DNA from: Flagellimonas aequoris
GTDB lineage: Bacteria > Bacteroidota > Bacteroidia > Flavobacteriales > Flavobacteriaceae
Assembly (NCBI RefSeq): GCF_003584165.1
Contig: NZ_QXFJ01000023.1
Coordinates: 62,001 to 126,000 of the forward strand
Length of the DNA stretch: 64,000 nt
Direction of reading: 5' to 3'
The notes beneath the pieces are model-generated. The model ran no database searches and was not told where the DNA came from. It saw only the letters and a program-made list of their open reading frames with translations. Each line of letters begins with the position of its first letter. The stretch's first letter is position 1. Shown piece by piece: positions 37,714-47,102 of this stretch. Position numbers and translations under genes: made by a program.

Positions 37714-38610
37714 CTACTCATTATTTTCATTGTTTTCATCGTCCTCGAATTTGGTATCCGCCATTCTTGAACGATCAAACTCAATACTGTTAAACCTAGG
37801 ATTAAGCGATTTATCATCTGTATCGAACACCAAAAACTGCTTGGTGTCCATGGCTTTCAGGCCTGTGTAAGAATTGAACCTATTGTTCTGAAGTTGCAAA
37901 ATCTGCAAGCTTGCCAATTGTGAAAATTCCACGGGAATCTCACCACCCAGTTGGTTATTGGCCAATACCAGTTCCTTCAATTGGCCCAAATTCCCTATTT
38001 CTGCTGGAATCTCGCCTTCCAGGCTGTTCTCAAACAAACCAAGGGCTTGCAACTTGGAAAGGTTCCCGATCGATTTTGGGATGATTCCCTTCAAGTTATT
38101 GCTGGACAAATTGAGTTCCTTCAAGTTTTGGATGTTGCCAAAGGTTTCAGGAATAGGTCCGGTCAAAAAATTGTTGAACATGGAAAAAACTTCCAAATTC
38201 TTAAGCTGTCCTATTTCTTGGGGTATCGCCCCTTTGATCCTGTTCATTTCCAAACGGAACTCTTTCAAGCTTTCAAGCTTCACGATATCCTTGGGAAGTA
38301 CACCGGTGATATTGTTGAAGGCCAAATTTAAACGAGTCAGGTACTTTAACTTACCAATACTTTCTGGCAAAACTCCATCCAAATTGTTCATGAAAAGGGT
38401 TATTCCTACAACATGTCCTTCCTTGACCTCAATACCTTTCCATGTTTCCACAGAGGCATCAAGGTTCCAAGTCACCTTCCACTGCTCTCCTTTGGTACTA
38501 TTATAAAGGTCTATCAGTGCATCCTTCTCCCTTTGGGAAACTTGTCCGTTTGCTAGTGACAATCCAACCGAGACTGTCAATAAAAAGAAGAAAATAGCCA
38601 ATCTTTTCAT
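37714..38610 (-). CDS. Leucine-rich-repeat protein (plant-type repeats)
   Basis: 298 residues: signal peptide (about 1-22), a short N-terminal cap with EKDALIDLYNSTKGEQWKV (the LRRNT-like start common in Bacteroidetes LRR proteins), then about eight repeats of the pattern LxxLxLxxNxLxGxIPxxIGxL (about 75-255), and an acidic C-terminus with no T9SS sorting domain. Exported, probably a binding scaffold; partner unknown. Confidence 0.85.
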   Translation of the reverse strand: MKRLAIFFFLLTVSVGLSLANGQVSQREKDALIDLYNSTKGEQWKVTWNLDASVETWKGIEVKEGHVVGITLFMNNLDGVLPESIGKLKYLTRLNLAFNNITGVLPKDIVKLESLKEFRLEMNRIKGAIPQEIGQLKNLEVFSMFNNFLTGPIPETFGNIQNLKELNLSSNNLKGIIPKSIGNLSKLQALGLFENSLEGEIPAEIGNLGQLKELVLANNQLGGEIPVEFSQLASLQILQLQNNRFNSYTGLKAMDTKQFLVFDTDDKSLNPRFNSIEFDRSRMADTKFEDDENNENNE

Positions 38611-38747
38611 CCAAATACTTATTTATATGCAAGGAATTTACTTACAAAGTAATAAGAATATGAAAAAACTTACAAATTAAATCGGCGAACTGACAGGATT
38701 TTGTTGTGAAGCCGTCCAATTCTGTGGTCAGATACATAAAGTGCTGA

Positions 38748-40661
38748 TTATCCTATGGCTTCCAGCTCGTTGGAGATGTTTTCCCAATCTTCCATATGGG
38801 CCTCCAATTCTTTCTTTTTACCCTGATATCTGTCAAAAAAACCAGGCTTGGCGATGGTAGTGTCGTAGTCCATGAGCAGTTCATGGTCAATATCGGCAAT
38901 TTCCTTTTCCAACTGGGAAATCCTTTTTTCCACACCGCTCAATCTGTTCTTTAGCGACTTCAATTTCTTTTGGGTATGGTAATCGTTCTCTTTGGTTTCC
39001 GGTTGAAGTTTTTCCTCTACCTTCTTCTCCCCCTTTTCAATTTTTCTGAAGTCATCTACCTTTCGTTGTTCCAGATAAAAGTCAATATCACCCAGATATT
39101 CCTTGATGTTGCCATCCTTGAACTCGTATACCCGATCGGTCAGTCCTTGGAGAAAATCCCTGTCGTGGGATACCAAAATTAACGTTCCTTCAAAGTTTTG
39201 AAGGGCCTGTTTCAACACATTTTTGGATTTGATGTCCAAGTGGTTGGTAGGTTCGTCCATGACCAGCACATTGAACGGCTGCAACAACATTTTGGCCAAC
39301 GCCAATCGGTTGCGTTCCCCTCCGGAGAGGACCTTAACATACTTTTCCACATCATCGCCACGGAACAAAAAAGATCCCAAAATATCCCTGACCTTGCTCC
39401 TATTGCTTTCATTGGCAGCATCGATCATGGTATCAAGAATGGTCTTGTTGCCATCCAAATATTCCGCTTGATTTTGGGCAAAATACCCCAATTGCACATT
39501 GTGCCCTGTCTTTACATTGCCATGATAGTCCAGTTCCCCAACCATGATTTTGGCCAAAGTAGTCTTGCCCTGTCCGTTCTGCCCAACAAAAGCGGTCTTG
39601 CTCCCACGCTCCACCAACAGGTCTACCCCTTCCAACACTTTTTTGGAACCGTAATGTTTGGAAAGGTTTTCCACCTCGGCAACTACTTTTCCTGGGGTTA
39701 CGGACACTGGAAAACGAACGGTCATGACACTGCTGTCCTCTTCATCCACCTCAATGCGCTCCAACTTGTCCAACTTTTTAATGAGCGACTGGGCCATGGA
39801 AGCCTTACTGGACTTGGCCCTGAACTTTTCAATCAAGCGTTCGGTCTGCTGGATCTGTTTTTCTTGGTTTTTTTGGGCACTCAACTGTTGCTCCTTGATC
39901 TCTTTCCGCTGTTCCAAAAACTTGGTATAAGGCTTGTTGTAGTCATAAATCCTGCCCAATGAGATCTCTATGGTGCGGTTGGTCACATTGTCCAGGAACA
40001 TTCTATCGTGCGAAACGATGACCACGGCCCCTGAGTAATTGTTCAAAAACTGCTCCAACCAAATGATGGATTCAATATCTAAGTGGTTGGTAGGCTCATC
40101 CAACAACAACACATCATTGCTTTGTAAAAGGAGTTTGGCCAATTCAATACGCATTCGCCATCCACCTGAAAAGGTATCGGTAAGTTTTTCAAAATCCTCC
40201 CTTTTAAAACCAAGCCCCAACAACACCTTTTCGGTATCCCCTTGATAGTTGTAGCCGCCCAAAATCTCATAACGGTGGGTCACGTCGTTCAGGTCTACCA
40301 TCAATTGGTGATAACCTTCACTTTCATAATCGGTACGTTCTGCTAAAGCGGTGTTGATTTCGTCCAATTTCAGTTCCAGTGACTTGATCTCGGCAAAAGC
40401 TTGGTACGATTCTTCCAGAACCGTTCTTCCTTCTTCAAAGTCGATATCCTGCTTCAAGAAACCGATCTTGATGTCCTTTTCCATGGCAATGGTACCTTCA
40501 TCCGGACGCATTTCCTTGGAAAGCAATTTAAGCATGGTGGATTTACCGGCCCCGTTTTTCCCTATCAGACCCACCCTATCTCCCCCATTCAAACGGAATG
40601 AGATTTCTTCAAAAAGGTATTCGCCCCCAAAGGCTACGGAAAGGTTGTGAACATTTAGCAT
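38748..40661 (-). CDS. ABC-F family ATP-binding cassette protein
   Basis: 637 residues with two ABC domains and no membrane part. Walker A GKNGAGKST and GQNGQGKTT, signatures FSGGWRMRIELAKLL and LSGGERNRLALAKMLL, Walker B followed by EPTNHLD twice, a linker between the domains, and a C-terminal basic coiled coil (about 545-637). This is the YdiF/Uup-like branch of ABC-F ATPases that act on the ribosome. Whether it protects against antibiotics cannot be told; the linker does not mark it as a resistance type. Confidence 0.92.
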   Translation of the reverse strand: MLNVHNLSVAFGGEYLFEEISFRLNGGDRVGLIGKNGAGKSTMLKLLSKEMRPDEGTIAMEKDIKIGFLKQDIDFEEGRTVLEESYQAFAEIKSLELKLDEINTALAERTDYESEGYHQLMVDLNDVTHRYEILGGYNYQGDTEKVLLGLGFKREDFEKLTDTFSGGWRMRIELAKLLLQSNDVLLLDEPTNHLDIESIIWLEQFLNNYSGAVVIVSHDRMFLDNVTNRTIEISLGRIYDYNKPYTKFLEQRKEIKEQQLSAQKNQEKQIQQTERLIEKFRAKSSKASMAQSLIKKLDKLERIEVDEEDSSVMTVRFPVSVTPGKVVAEVENLSKHYGSKKVLEGVDLLVERGSKTAFVGQNGQGKTTLAKIMVGELDYHGNVKTGHNVQLGYFAQNQAEYLDGNKTILDTMIDAANESNRSKVRDILGSFLFRGDDVEKYVKVLSGGERNRLALAKMLLQPFNVLVMDEPTNHLDIKSKNVLKQALQNFEGTLILVSHDRDFLQGLTDRVYEFKDGNIKEYLGDIDFYLEQRKVDDFRKIEKGEKKVEEKLQPETKENDYHTQKKLKSLKNRLSGVEKRISQLEKEIADIDHELLMDYDTTIAKPGFFDRYQGKKKELEAHMEDWENISNELEAIG

Positions 40662-40702
40662 TTTATGTGACCTGAATTACATAACAAAACTTGCAGTATC
40701 TT

Positions 40703-40710
40703 TACTTTTG
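40703..40710 (+). promoter_or_regulatory. -7 element for the DUF983 gene
   Basis: TACTTTTG fits TAnnTTTG and lies 17 bases before the preferred ATG at 40728. Confidence 0.5.
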
Positions 40711-40727
40711 CGTAAAAATCGGTGCAA

Positions 40728-41129
40728 ATGTTAAAAAAAGGAACCAAACTCTACAGCATTTTAACAGGAAGTTGCCCTAGGTGCCATGAGGAAAGCATGT
40801 ATCAGACCTCTAATCCCTATGCACTTTCCCAAATTTTTAAAATGCACGAGCGGTGTTCACACTGTGGTTTGAAATACAAGATCGAACCTTCTTTCTTTTA
40901 CGGTGCCATGTATGTGAGCTATGCTGTGGGTATTGCTTTTGCCGTTGCCGCTTTTGTGATTTCCTTCCTCTTTATCGGAACTTCTTTGAAGACCGCATTC
41001 ATTTCCATTGTGGCCACTTTGGTGGCTTTCATGCCTTTGATCATTAGATTGTCCCGAAACATTTGGATCAATTTCTTTATCAAGTATGATTCCCATGCCG
41101 TGGAACACCATCACCCTGTAAAAGGTTAA
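40728..41129 (+). CDS. DUF983 family membrane protein
   Basis: About 133 residues from the ATG at 40728; a GTG two codons earlier is possible. N-terminal zinc-ribbon-like CPRC and CSHC (about residues 16 and 43), then the conserved EPSFFYGAMYVSYA entry to two transmembrane helices (about 60-85 and 90-110). DUF983 is widespread in Bacteroidetes and Alphaproteobacteria with no settled function. Its last four bases overlap the convergent oxidoreductase gene. Confidence 0.87.
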   Translation: MLKKGTKLYSILTGSCPRCHEESMYQTSNPYALSQIFKMHERCSHCGLKYKIEPSFFYGAMYVSYAVGIAFAVAAFVISFLFIGTSLKTAFISIVATLVAFMPLIIRLSRNIWINFFIKYDSHAVEHHHPVKG

Positions 41130-42181
41130 TTTCCGTAGTATTTTTTCGTGAAGCGCTGAATATCGATTTCAGGGTCGAGTGCTACTCCTTTTTCAATATA
41201 GTCGAACAATTGTCCAGAGGCATAGGGAGCAATGAGCACTCCTCTGGAACCAAATCCGTTCAACACATAAAAATTATGATGCTCGGGATGCCTGCCTACC
41301 AAAGGCCTGCGATCCACCACCGTAGGGCGAATGCCTGCCACATGGTCCACAATATCAAAATCGCATTTTAGAAAGGTGACCAATTTTTCCAGAAGTTCGT
41401 TCTTAGATTCCTCAGTAGGTTCATTGGTCTTGTCCTTCCATTTGTAAGTAGCCCCTACCAAGTACTTGTCCCCGCCCATCGGAATGGTAAAAACAGACGA
41501 TTTAATGACATTCCCTTCTCGGAATTCCGGTGCGGAGATGACCAAAAGTTCCCCTTTGGTCCCGTTCAGCGGAAGATATCCAAAATAAGGGTCGTCAGTA
41601 AGGCCGTATCCACATGCACAGACAATCTGTTTGGCCTTTATGCCCAGATATTCCACATGGTCTTCATGATGGGTGAGTGACGAAAATTCGAAGGTTGAAC
41701 GATCAATGATGCCCTTATCCCCCAAATAGGCACCATAAGCCTTCACCAGTACGCCTGTATCTATTCTTCCCGTGTGTTTTACCTCTCCAAAGCCAAAAGG
41801 GGCGTCAATGGCAGGATTTTGGTTTGGAACCACAACAGGGGAGAGAAAATGGTCCAATCCCGGACGGTCGGCAGCCTCGAACCAACTGTTTTGCTCCTCG
41901 ATGGAGGCAAATTTGCGGAGTACATGAAGGGGATGGTCCAATTTTACCCCCAGCTTTTCCTCCAATCGTTCATAAAACGGTTTGCCCCATTCCAATTGAT
42001 CCTTGGCCTTCCATGCCATGGTGAAGCGTTTCAAAATTACGGGGTTGTAGAGTCCGCCCGCCACTTGGGATGCCTGTTGCGAACGATCCGCAATAACCTT
42101 AAAGGTTTTGCCTTCTCTTTCCAGTACTTCACAAAAGGAAATCCCGGCCAATCCCATACCTACCACTATATAATCCAACAT
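41126..42181 (-). CDS. FAD-dependent oxidoreductase (DadA/ThiO-like)
   Basis: 351 residues. N-terminal dinucleotide fold with GMGLAG (about residues 8-13) and acidic strand end; central substrate domain; C-terminal GIRPTVVDRRPLVGRHPEH, typical of D-amino-acid/glycine oxidase-type enzymes. The true substrate is not evident. The ATG is at the predicted transcription start: the minus-strand -7 element ends only four bases before it, so the mRNA may be leaderless. Confidence 0.85.
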   Translation of the reverse strand: MLDYIVVGMGLAGISFCEVLEREGKTFKVIADRSQQASQVAGGLYNPVILKRFTMAWKAKDQLEWGKPFYERLEEKLGVKLDHPLHVLRKFASIEEQNSWFEAADRPGLDHFLSPVVVPNQNPAIDAPFGFGEVKHTGRIDTGVLVKAYGAYLGDKGIIDRSTFEFSSLTHHEDHVEYLGIKAKQIVCACGYGLTDDPYFGYLPLNGTKGELLVISAPEFREGNVIKSSVFTIPMGGDKYLVGATYKWKDKTNEPTEESKNELLEKLVTFLKCDFDIVDHVAGIRPTVVDRRPLVGRHPEHHNFYVLNGFGSRGVLIAPYASGQLFDYIEKGVALDPEIDIQRFTKKYYGN

Positions 42182-42185
42182 AGAT

Positions 42186-42193
42186 CAAAATTA
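42186..42193 (-). promoter_or_regulatory. -7 element directly before the oxidoreductase ATG
   Basis: On the minus strand TAATTTTG, a perfect TAnnTTTG. The predicted start of transcription coincides with the ATG at 42181, so a leaderless transcript is likely if this promoter is used. No -33 element is clear. Confidence 0.4.
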
Positions 42194-42235
42194 GCCATAT
42201 GTGCCTTGCTGACCACATGGGTCAAGAAAATTTTT

Positions 42236-42265
42236 ACAAAAAAAACGCCGCACTAGTGTGCGGCG
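42236..42265 (-). terminator. Terminator of the gldKLMN operon
   Basis: Perfect stem ACGCCGCAC (42244-42252) / GTGCGGCGT (42257-42265) with loop TAGT; on the minus strand a T-run follows. It lies about 35 bases past the gldN stop. Confidence 0.85.
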
Positions 42266-42300
42266 TAATTTGTAATGAATTGGAAATTTGTTTTTATAGG

Positions 42301-43203
42301 CTAGTAAGCCCACATATCCTGCTCTCTGTCCCTAATGGATTCTTTAATCCTTTGGGCCTCAAGCAATTGGAACAAGGCATTGTCAAAAATGTAATCGTCG
42401 ATTTTACGATCTTCATGTACGTTTTCCTCTTTGTAGATCACCCCGTTGAAACGTCTTGCGTTCAACAGCATGTCAAAGGAAAGGGGTCTTGCAGAGTTTC
42501 TCTGGTTGTACACCTTGGCCTCGTGCAAAATTTGCCTGGCCGCAGGGAACCAAACCCAGAACAATTCAACTTTGTTGGAATTTGGATCTACAGACTCGTC
42601 GTCAATAAAGTTCACATCGGGAGCAACGGGTGCAATCCCCAACAAACGATATTTAAGCTCTCCCTGGCGCTTATCAAAATACCAGATACCTTTTATGTGG
42701 TACTCCTCAATGTCCGCAGCGGTAAGATCCCTTTTATTGATAAACTCAGGGGAAATTTGCTCACCGGCATTCATTTGTTCGTAACCAAGGTCCGTGGTAT
42801 CGATTTTGCTCAAGGTCGCAGAAAGATCTTCCAGTTTCCTTTTTTCGGTGAAATAGGAATCCGTATAAATTTCTGTGAGCTTTCCATTTCTGATGTTCTT
42901 CATCAGAACGTGGTATAAAGACCTTCTGTCTGCCCCGATACCAATGGTATCGGTGGGGTAGTACAGCGGAAAGTTGACACGCTCGTCCAGGTCGATGATC
43001 TCCCAAACGGTCTTGGACCAAAGGATATCCCTATCATCCACGTAACCGTACTTAAGGGGCTCATCGGCGTCCTGCTCTATTTGAGCTTCGGTCTTTTTGC
43101 CAATATCACTGGGCAACTTGGCATTCAAGATGTTTGCCTGACCCATCATTGATACGGGCAACACGCCCAACAATCCGATTATTAATGCATTTTTCCAATT
43201 CAT
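42301..43203 (-). CDS. gldN: Gliding motility / type IX secretion protein GldN
   Basis: About 300 residues (preferred ATG at 43203; a GTG lies two codons earlier). Signal peptide (about 1-22), then the GldN/PorN fold, with DRDILWSKTVWEIIDLDERVNFPLYYP typical of the family. GldN binds GldK in a periplasmic ring of the type IX secretion system. Last gene of gldKLMN, in the standard order, 26 bases after gldM. Confidence 0.95.
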   Translation of the reverse strand: MNWKNALIIGLLGVLPVSMMGQANILNAKLPSDIGKKTEAQIEQDADEPLKYGYVDDRDILWSKTVWEIIDLDERVNFPLYYPTDTIGIGADRRSLYHVLMKNIRNGKLTEIYTDSYFTEKRKLEDLSATLSKIDTTDLGYEQMNAGEQISPEFINKRDLTAADIEEYHIKGIWYFDKRQGELKYRLLGIAPVAPDVNFIDDESVDPNSNKVELFWVWFPAARQILHEAKVYNQRNSARPLSFDMLLNARRFNGVIYKEENVHEDRKIDDYIFDNALFQLLEAQRIKESIRDREQDMWAY

Positions 43204-43229
43204 GATCACTTGTATACTTTTATACTTTA

Positions 43230-44801
43230 TTAGTTTGTAAGCTCAACCACAACAGGAGATACTTTCTTCAACTTGTAGCTCTTGTTATTGGTGATATACG
43301 CTTGGATATCAAATATCTGGATGGCATCGCCCCTACCAGCTCTTCTAAGAGCAGATTTGGCCCTTGCATCCAATTTATTTCCGCTAACCACTACGGTAGG
43401 CTGACCAGGAACTTTGAACTTGAATTCGCTAACGGCAAGGTTCAAATCGAAATCGAAGTCTTCCAACATGGCACTTACAGTGGAAATCTCAAGGTTGCTC
43501 CTTGGCATCTGGATGCTACCAGCCTCACCACGAACGGTACCGCTAGGTCTTGGAATATCCTTGATACGGAACTCTGACTTGGTAGAGATACCTTTACCAT
43601 CTGGCAAAGTACCGGAAGCGGTGATGGTCACCGTTCTACCTGTACCTGGGTTCATGATGTAGTTGCTTCCGCTTCTTCTGGTCAAACCAGCGGCAGACGC
43701 CGTTACTTTGTTATCAGGAATACCAGGAATGGAGATGGTCATTGGGTTGGCCACACCACGGTATACCACATTCATCTTATCCGCAGAGATAACCGCTGCA
43801 TTAGGCATGGAGATGGTGGCAAAAGTGTTGTTCACTTCCACAGGCACCTCGTTACCGTCCTGCATGTAGGTCATGGTTCCTTTGATGGTATGGTCACCAG
43901 GGGTACCGGCACTGATCAACATTTTGATACCACCAGCTTCCAAAGCGTAATCTGTCCCTTCTTTCAATGGTCTACCATCCAAGGTCAATTCAGCTTTTAC
44001 CGGAGTAGAGGTCTTGTCAGTCTTGCTAACAATGATCTTACCATCGTATTTTTCACCAGCGTAGTATGCTGTTTTAGGAGCGGACAATGTACTTGCAAAG
44101 TTTGTAAGGGATACAGCAGCCGTAAGGTTACCTTCCAAAAGGTTTTTCAATACCTCTTGTTCGGTAGTTTTAATATCGGATTGCAATTGGGTCAACTTGG
44201 TCAAAGAGGCTACTAATGGAAACCCTTCATAATGATAGTTGATCCAATCTTGACGGGTACCATCCCTTTTCTTCACTTTTCCGTCGGCATCACCAGTTGC
44301 GAAACGAGTCTTTACAGCTTCCTTAACAGCAGTAAATTTATCTTCGGGCAACGTATTGATCACACCTTCACGGTAATCATTGATCTGCTTCATGAACTCT
44401 TTTCCTTCTGGGCCTAAATTATCGCCTTGGAAGAATTTTTGGTCCAAGTAATCAGATTTGTCCATGACCACATAATCCTTTGGATCTTCAAGATCCTTGG
44501 TCATTGCTTTCTTCAATCCTTCCAAATAGTTGTAGTACGTATCGGAAAGTTCTTTGATCTTTTGAGCATCTTGGTAAAGTTCACCGTACTCTTCAGCATT
44601 TTCCTCTGCCTTTGTGCCCAAGCTGGCCAAAAAGTCAGAATTGCTTGCATCCATGTTCGTGTTTGAAGTTTCCAGCTTTTCGTTCATAAGTCCGAAAGCT
44701 GCAAGAACCTCCTTGCTCATATTCAGGGCCAACATCGCGATGAAGATCAAGTACATAAGGTTGATCATCTTCTGACGTGGTGTTTGTTTTCCTCCTGCCA
44801 T
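43230..44801 (-). CDS. gldM: Gliding motility / type IX secretion motor protein GldM
   Basis: 523 residues. One N-terminal transmembrane helix (about 12-33) with conserved Arg9 just before it, then four periplasmic beta-rich domains, ending KKVSPVVVELTN. GldM pairs with GldL to form the proton-driven motor, and its periplasmic part carries torque towards GldKN. Arg9 is part of the motor's charge network in the characterised F. johnsoniae protein. Typical length. Confidence 0.96.
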   Translation of the reverse strand: MAGGKQTPRQKMINLMYLIFIAMLALNMSKEVLAAFGLMNEKLETSNTNMDASNSDFLASLGTKAEENAEEYGELYQDAQKIKELSDTYYNYLEGLKKAMTKDLEDPKDYVVMDKSDYLDQKFFQGDNLGPEGKEFMKQINDYREGVINTLPEDKFTAVKEAVKTRFATGDADGKVKKRDGTRQDWINYHYEGFPLVASLTKLTQLQSDIKTTEQEVLKNLLEGNLTAAVSLTNFASTLSAPKTAYYAGEKYDGKIIVSKTDKTSTPVKAELTLDGRPLKEGTDYALEAGGIKMLISAGTPGDHTIKGTMTYMQDGNEVPVEVNNTFATISMPNAAVISADKMNVVYRGVANPMTISIPGIPDNKVTASAAGLTRRSGSNYIMNPGTGRTVTITASGTLPDGKGISTKSEFRIKDIPRPSGTVRGEAGSIQMPRSNLEISTVSAMLEDFDFDLNLAVSEFKFKVPGQPTVVVSGNKLDARAKSALRRAGRGDAIQIFDIQAYITNNKSYKLKKVSPVVVELTN

Positions 44802-44866
44802 GTTTTCTAATTAGATTTTAAAATTAATTTGATTTGGGTTTGTCTTTTGTTGATCAAAACTTCTAA

Positions 44867-45523
44867 TTAGTTTCTACCACCCATGGCGGAAAGCATACCT
44901 CCGTAAACTCCGTTCAAAGAAGATAGGTTGGTGGCCAAAGATTCCATTTGATCTTTCAAGGCACCTGCATTCTGTACCACTTCCTCGTTGATGGATGCTT
45001 GACGGCTAGCGCTTTCCAACTGTACTTTGTACAAGCTGTTCAAAGACTCCATTTGAGCGGCAGCGTGTGACAACTCTTCAGAGTATTTTTTGGTGTGTTG
45101 GATAGCATCTGTAGTAGGTGCGATATTTTTAGCGGCACCTTCAAAACTCTTGATGCTTTCGCCCAAGCTAGAGAATAGATTGGCATCGATATTGGCTTCT
45201 TTAAGCAATTCGTCCAATTTTCTGGAAAGGATACCTTCTGCTTCCTTAGCATCTTTGGCATCTTGCTTTTTGCTGGCGGTTTGTTGACCACCTGCCAACT
45301 CTGGGTAAACCAAAGCCCAATCGTATTCGTCATCTACTGGTTCAAATGCACTGATAGCAAAGATCAATGCTTCGGTAATAAGTCCAACCGCAAGAAGAAG
45401 TCCACCTGTAAGGGGTCCAAACTCCCAGTGAAGGATCTTGAACAATGCACCAATAATTACTACCGATGCTCCAAGCCCGTAGGCCATGTTAAACAATTTT
45501 TTTGTTGATTTTGACTGTGCCAT
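44867..45523 (-). CDS. gldL: Gliding motility / type IX secretion motor protein GldL
   Basis: 218 residues with two transmembrane helices (about 14-32 and 38-58) and a cytoplasmic coiled-coil tail. Charged and polar residues Tyr15, Lys29, His32 and Glu51 lie in or near the helices, matching the proton-path residues described for F. johnsoniae GldL with a shift of two. This supports a working proton-driven motor. Between gldK and gldM in the usual order. Confidence 0.96.
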   Translation of the reverse strand: MAQSKSTKKLFNMAYGLGASVVIIGALFKILHWEFGPLTGGLLLAVGLITEALIFAISAFEPVDDEYDWALVYPELAGGQQTASKKQDAKDAKEAEGILSRKLDELLKEANIDANLFSSLGESIKSFEGAAKNIAPTTDAIQHTKKYSEELSHAAAQMESLNSLYKVQLESASRQASINEEVVQNAGALKDQMESLATNLSSLNGVYGGMLSAMGGRN

Positions 45524-45604
45524 AATTCTAGTTTTAATTAAGTTATATAAATAAGTATTTGGTTACAAACTTTGATTTATATAATGCTCTCGATAAATTT
45601 TTAT

Positions 45605-46981
45605 TTATAATCCACTCCTTCCGTTGGTCGAGTCTTCCTCTCCCATGTAATCCTGTACCGTTCTGAAGCCGATATAGCTCCTTGCAGAATCTTGGTACTC
45701 ATAGTCCCTGGTGCTCACTTGAAGGAAATAAGCAACATCCTTCCAAGATCCACCTCGTATTACCTTTCTTTTGTTCTGGCCCGATCCCACGTTGGGGTTC
45801 ATGGTTGAAAGATAATCGTATGCGTTTTGGTCAAAACTGGAATTGGTCCATTCCGAAACGTTTCCTGCCATATTGTACAAATTGTAATCGTTCGGTTCAA
45901 ACGATTTGGCCTCCACGGTATACAGTGCTGCATCCGCGGCATAATCACCACGCTGTGGCTTAAAGTTGGCCATGAAACAACCGGTATCACTGATTACGTA
46001 TGGACCACCCCATGGGTAGGTTCCACCTTCAATACCACCTCTTGCGGCATATTCCCATTCGGCCTCTGTTGGCAATCTGAACTGGTTCACGAACTGTTTG
46101 CCTCGGGATTTTTGATCGTCATTCTTGAATTTGGTCCTCCAGTTACAGAACGCTTTGGCCTGCATCCAGTTTACACCCACTACAGGATAATCACTGTAGG
46201 CATCGTGCCAGAAGTAGTCATTGTGCATGGGTTCGTTATAGGAATATTCAAAATCCTTGATCCAAACTGTGGTATCGGGATAGATCTCCAATTCTTCATG
46301 TCTGATAAAATCTTTACGTCCTCCAGTCTTGGCCCTAGCGGCCGCTTCAATGTCCATCCAGTTGTACTTGTACTTCAACTTGGTCACATCAATGGACCTT
46401 AGGCCGTTATAGCTTTCTTCTTCAGGAAGATAAATGGAATCCATTACTTCGGAATAGTATTCATCTGGATATTCGGAAGTATCCCAGATCAAATCCACAT
46501 CCTTGTTCAATGCCCTTCCTTCATAGCCTGTTTCACCAAGTCCGGCATAGTTGTCGAGCATGTATTTGTCATAAGCGGAAAGCTCGGTGGTGTCAGTATC
46601 CTTAAAAGCATACTCTCCGATACCTTCATCTTCCGGTCCAATGCCAAGTTCATCGGCCAAGATGGCCAATCTGGTCCTTACAATGGAATCCTTTACCCAC
46701 TCCACAAACTGACGGTATTCGCTGTTGGTGATTTCCGTATCGTCCATATAAAAGGAACGAACGGTTACCGTTCTTGTCGGAGCGTTCAATACTTTCGCCT
46801 GATCCTCCTCAGCCTTACCCATTACAAAGGCGCCGCGGGGAATCAGTTCCATCCCATAGGGTTTTTCTGGATGCCATTGTTTTCCACTGACCCCAACTAG
46901 TTCACCTTTTGACCTTGATTTAGAGCCACAACTGCTTAGCAAAAAAACAAGTGCTAGAGATGAAAAGAATAGCTTTCTCAT
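45605..46981 (-). CDS. gldK: Gliding motility / type IX secretion lipoprotein GldK
   Basis: 458 residues. Lipoprotein signal (LLSSC, Cys about 18) followed by SKSRSKGE, then an FGE-sulfatase (SUMF1-like) domain to the C-terminus with WEYAARGG, YPWGGPYV and GNVSEWT motifs, which here serve as scaffold rather than enzyme. GldK forms the outer-membrane ring with GldN. First of the four gld genes. The 121-base gap before it may hold a promoter, but no clear consensus is visible. Confidence 0.95.
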   Translation of the reverse strand: MRKLFFSSLALVFLLSSCGSKSRSKGELVGVSGKQWHPEKPYGMELIPRGAFVMGKAEEDQAKVLNAPTRTVTVRSFYMDDTEITNSEYRQFVEWVKDSIVRTRLAILADELGIGPEDEGIGEYAFKDTDTTELSAYDKYMLDNYAGLGETGYEGRALNKDVDLIWDTSEYPDEYYSEVMDSIYLPEEESYNGLRSIDVTKLKYKYNWMDIEAAARAKTGGRKDFIRHEELEIYPDTTVWIKDFEYSYNEPMHNDYFWHDAYSDYPVVGVNWMQAKAFCNWRTKFKNDDQKSRGKQFVNQFRLPTEAEWEYAARGGIEGGTYPWGGPYVISDTGCFMANFKPQRGDYAADAALYTVEAKSFEPNDYNLYNMAGNVSEWTNSSFDQNAYDYLSTMNPNVGSGQNKRKVIRGGSWKDVAYFLQVSTRDYEYQDSARSYIGFRTVQDYMGEEDSTNGRSGL

Positions 46982-47102
46982 ACTTTAGGTTAAATTATCG
47001 ATTCAAGATTTTAGACTGTGAAACACATTTTCATTACTCTCAAAACTGATTTTTGAATAAATTATTGTGCAAACACAACCAATGCTCAAAATTTTAATTT
47101 GT

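Noticed and set aside
39198-39962. 254-residue plus-strand frame opposite the ABC-F gene
   Set aside because: Antisense shadow; the ABC-F frame carries all Walker and signature motifs.
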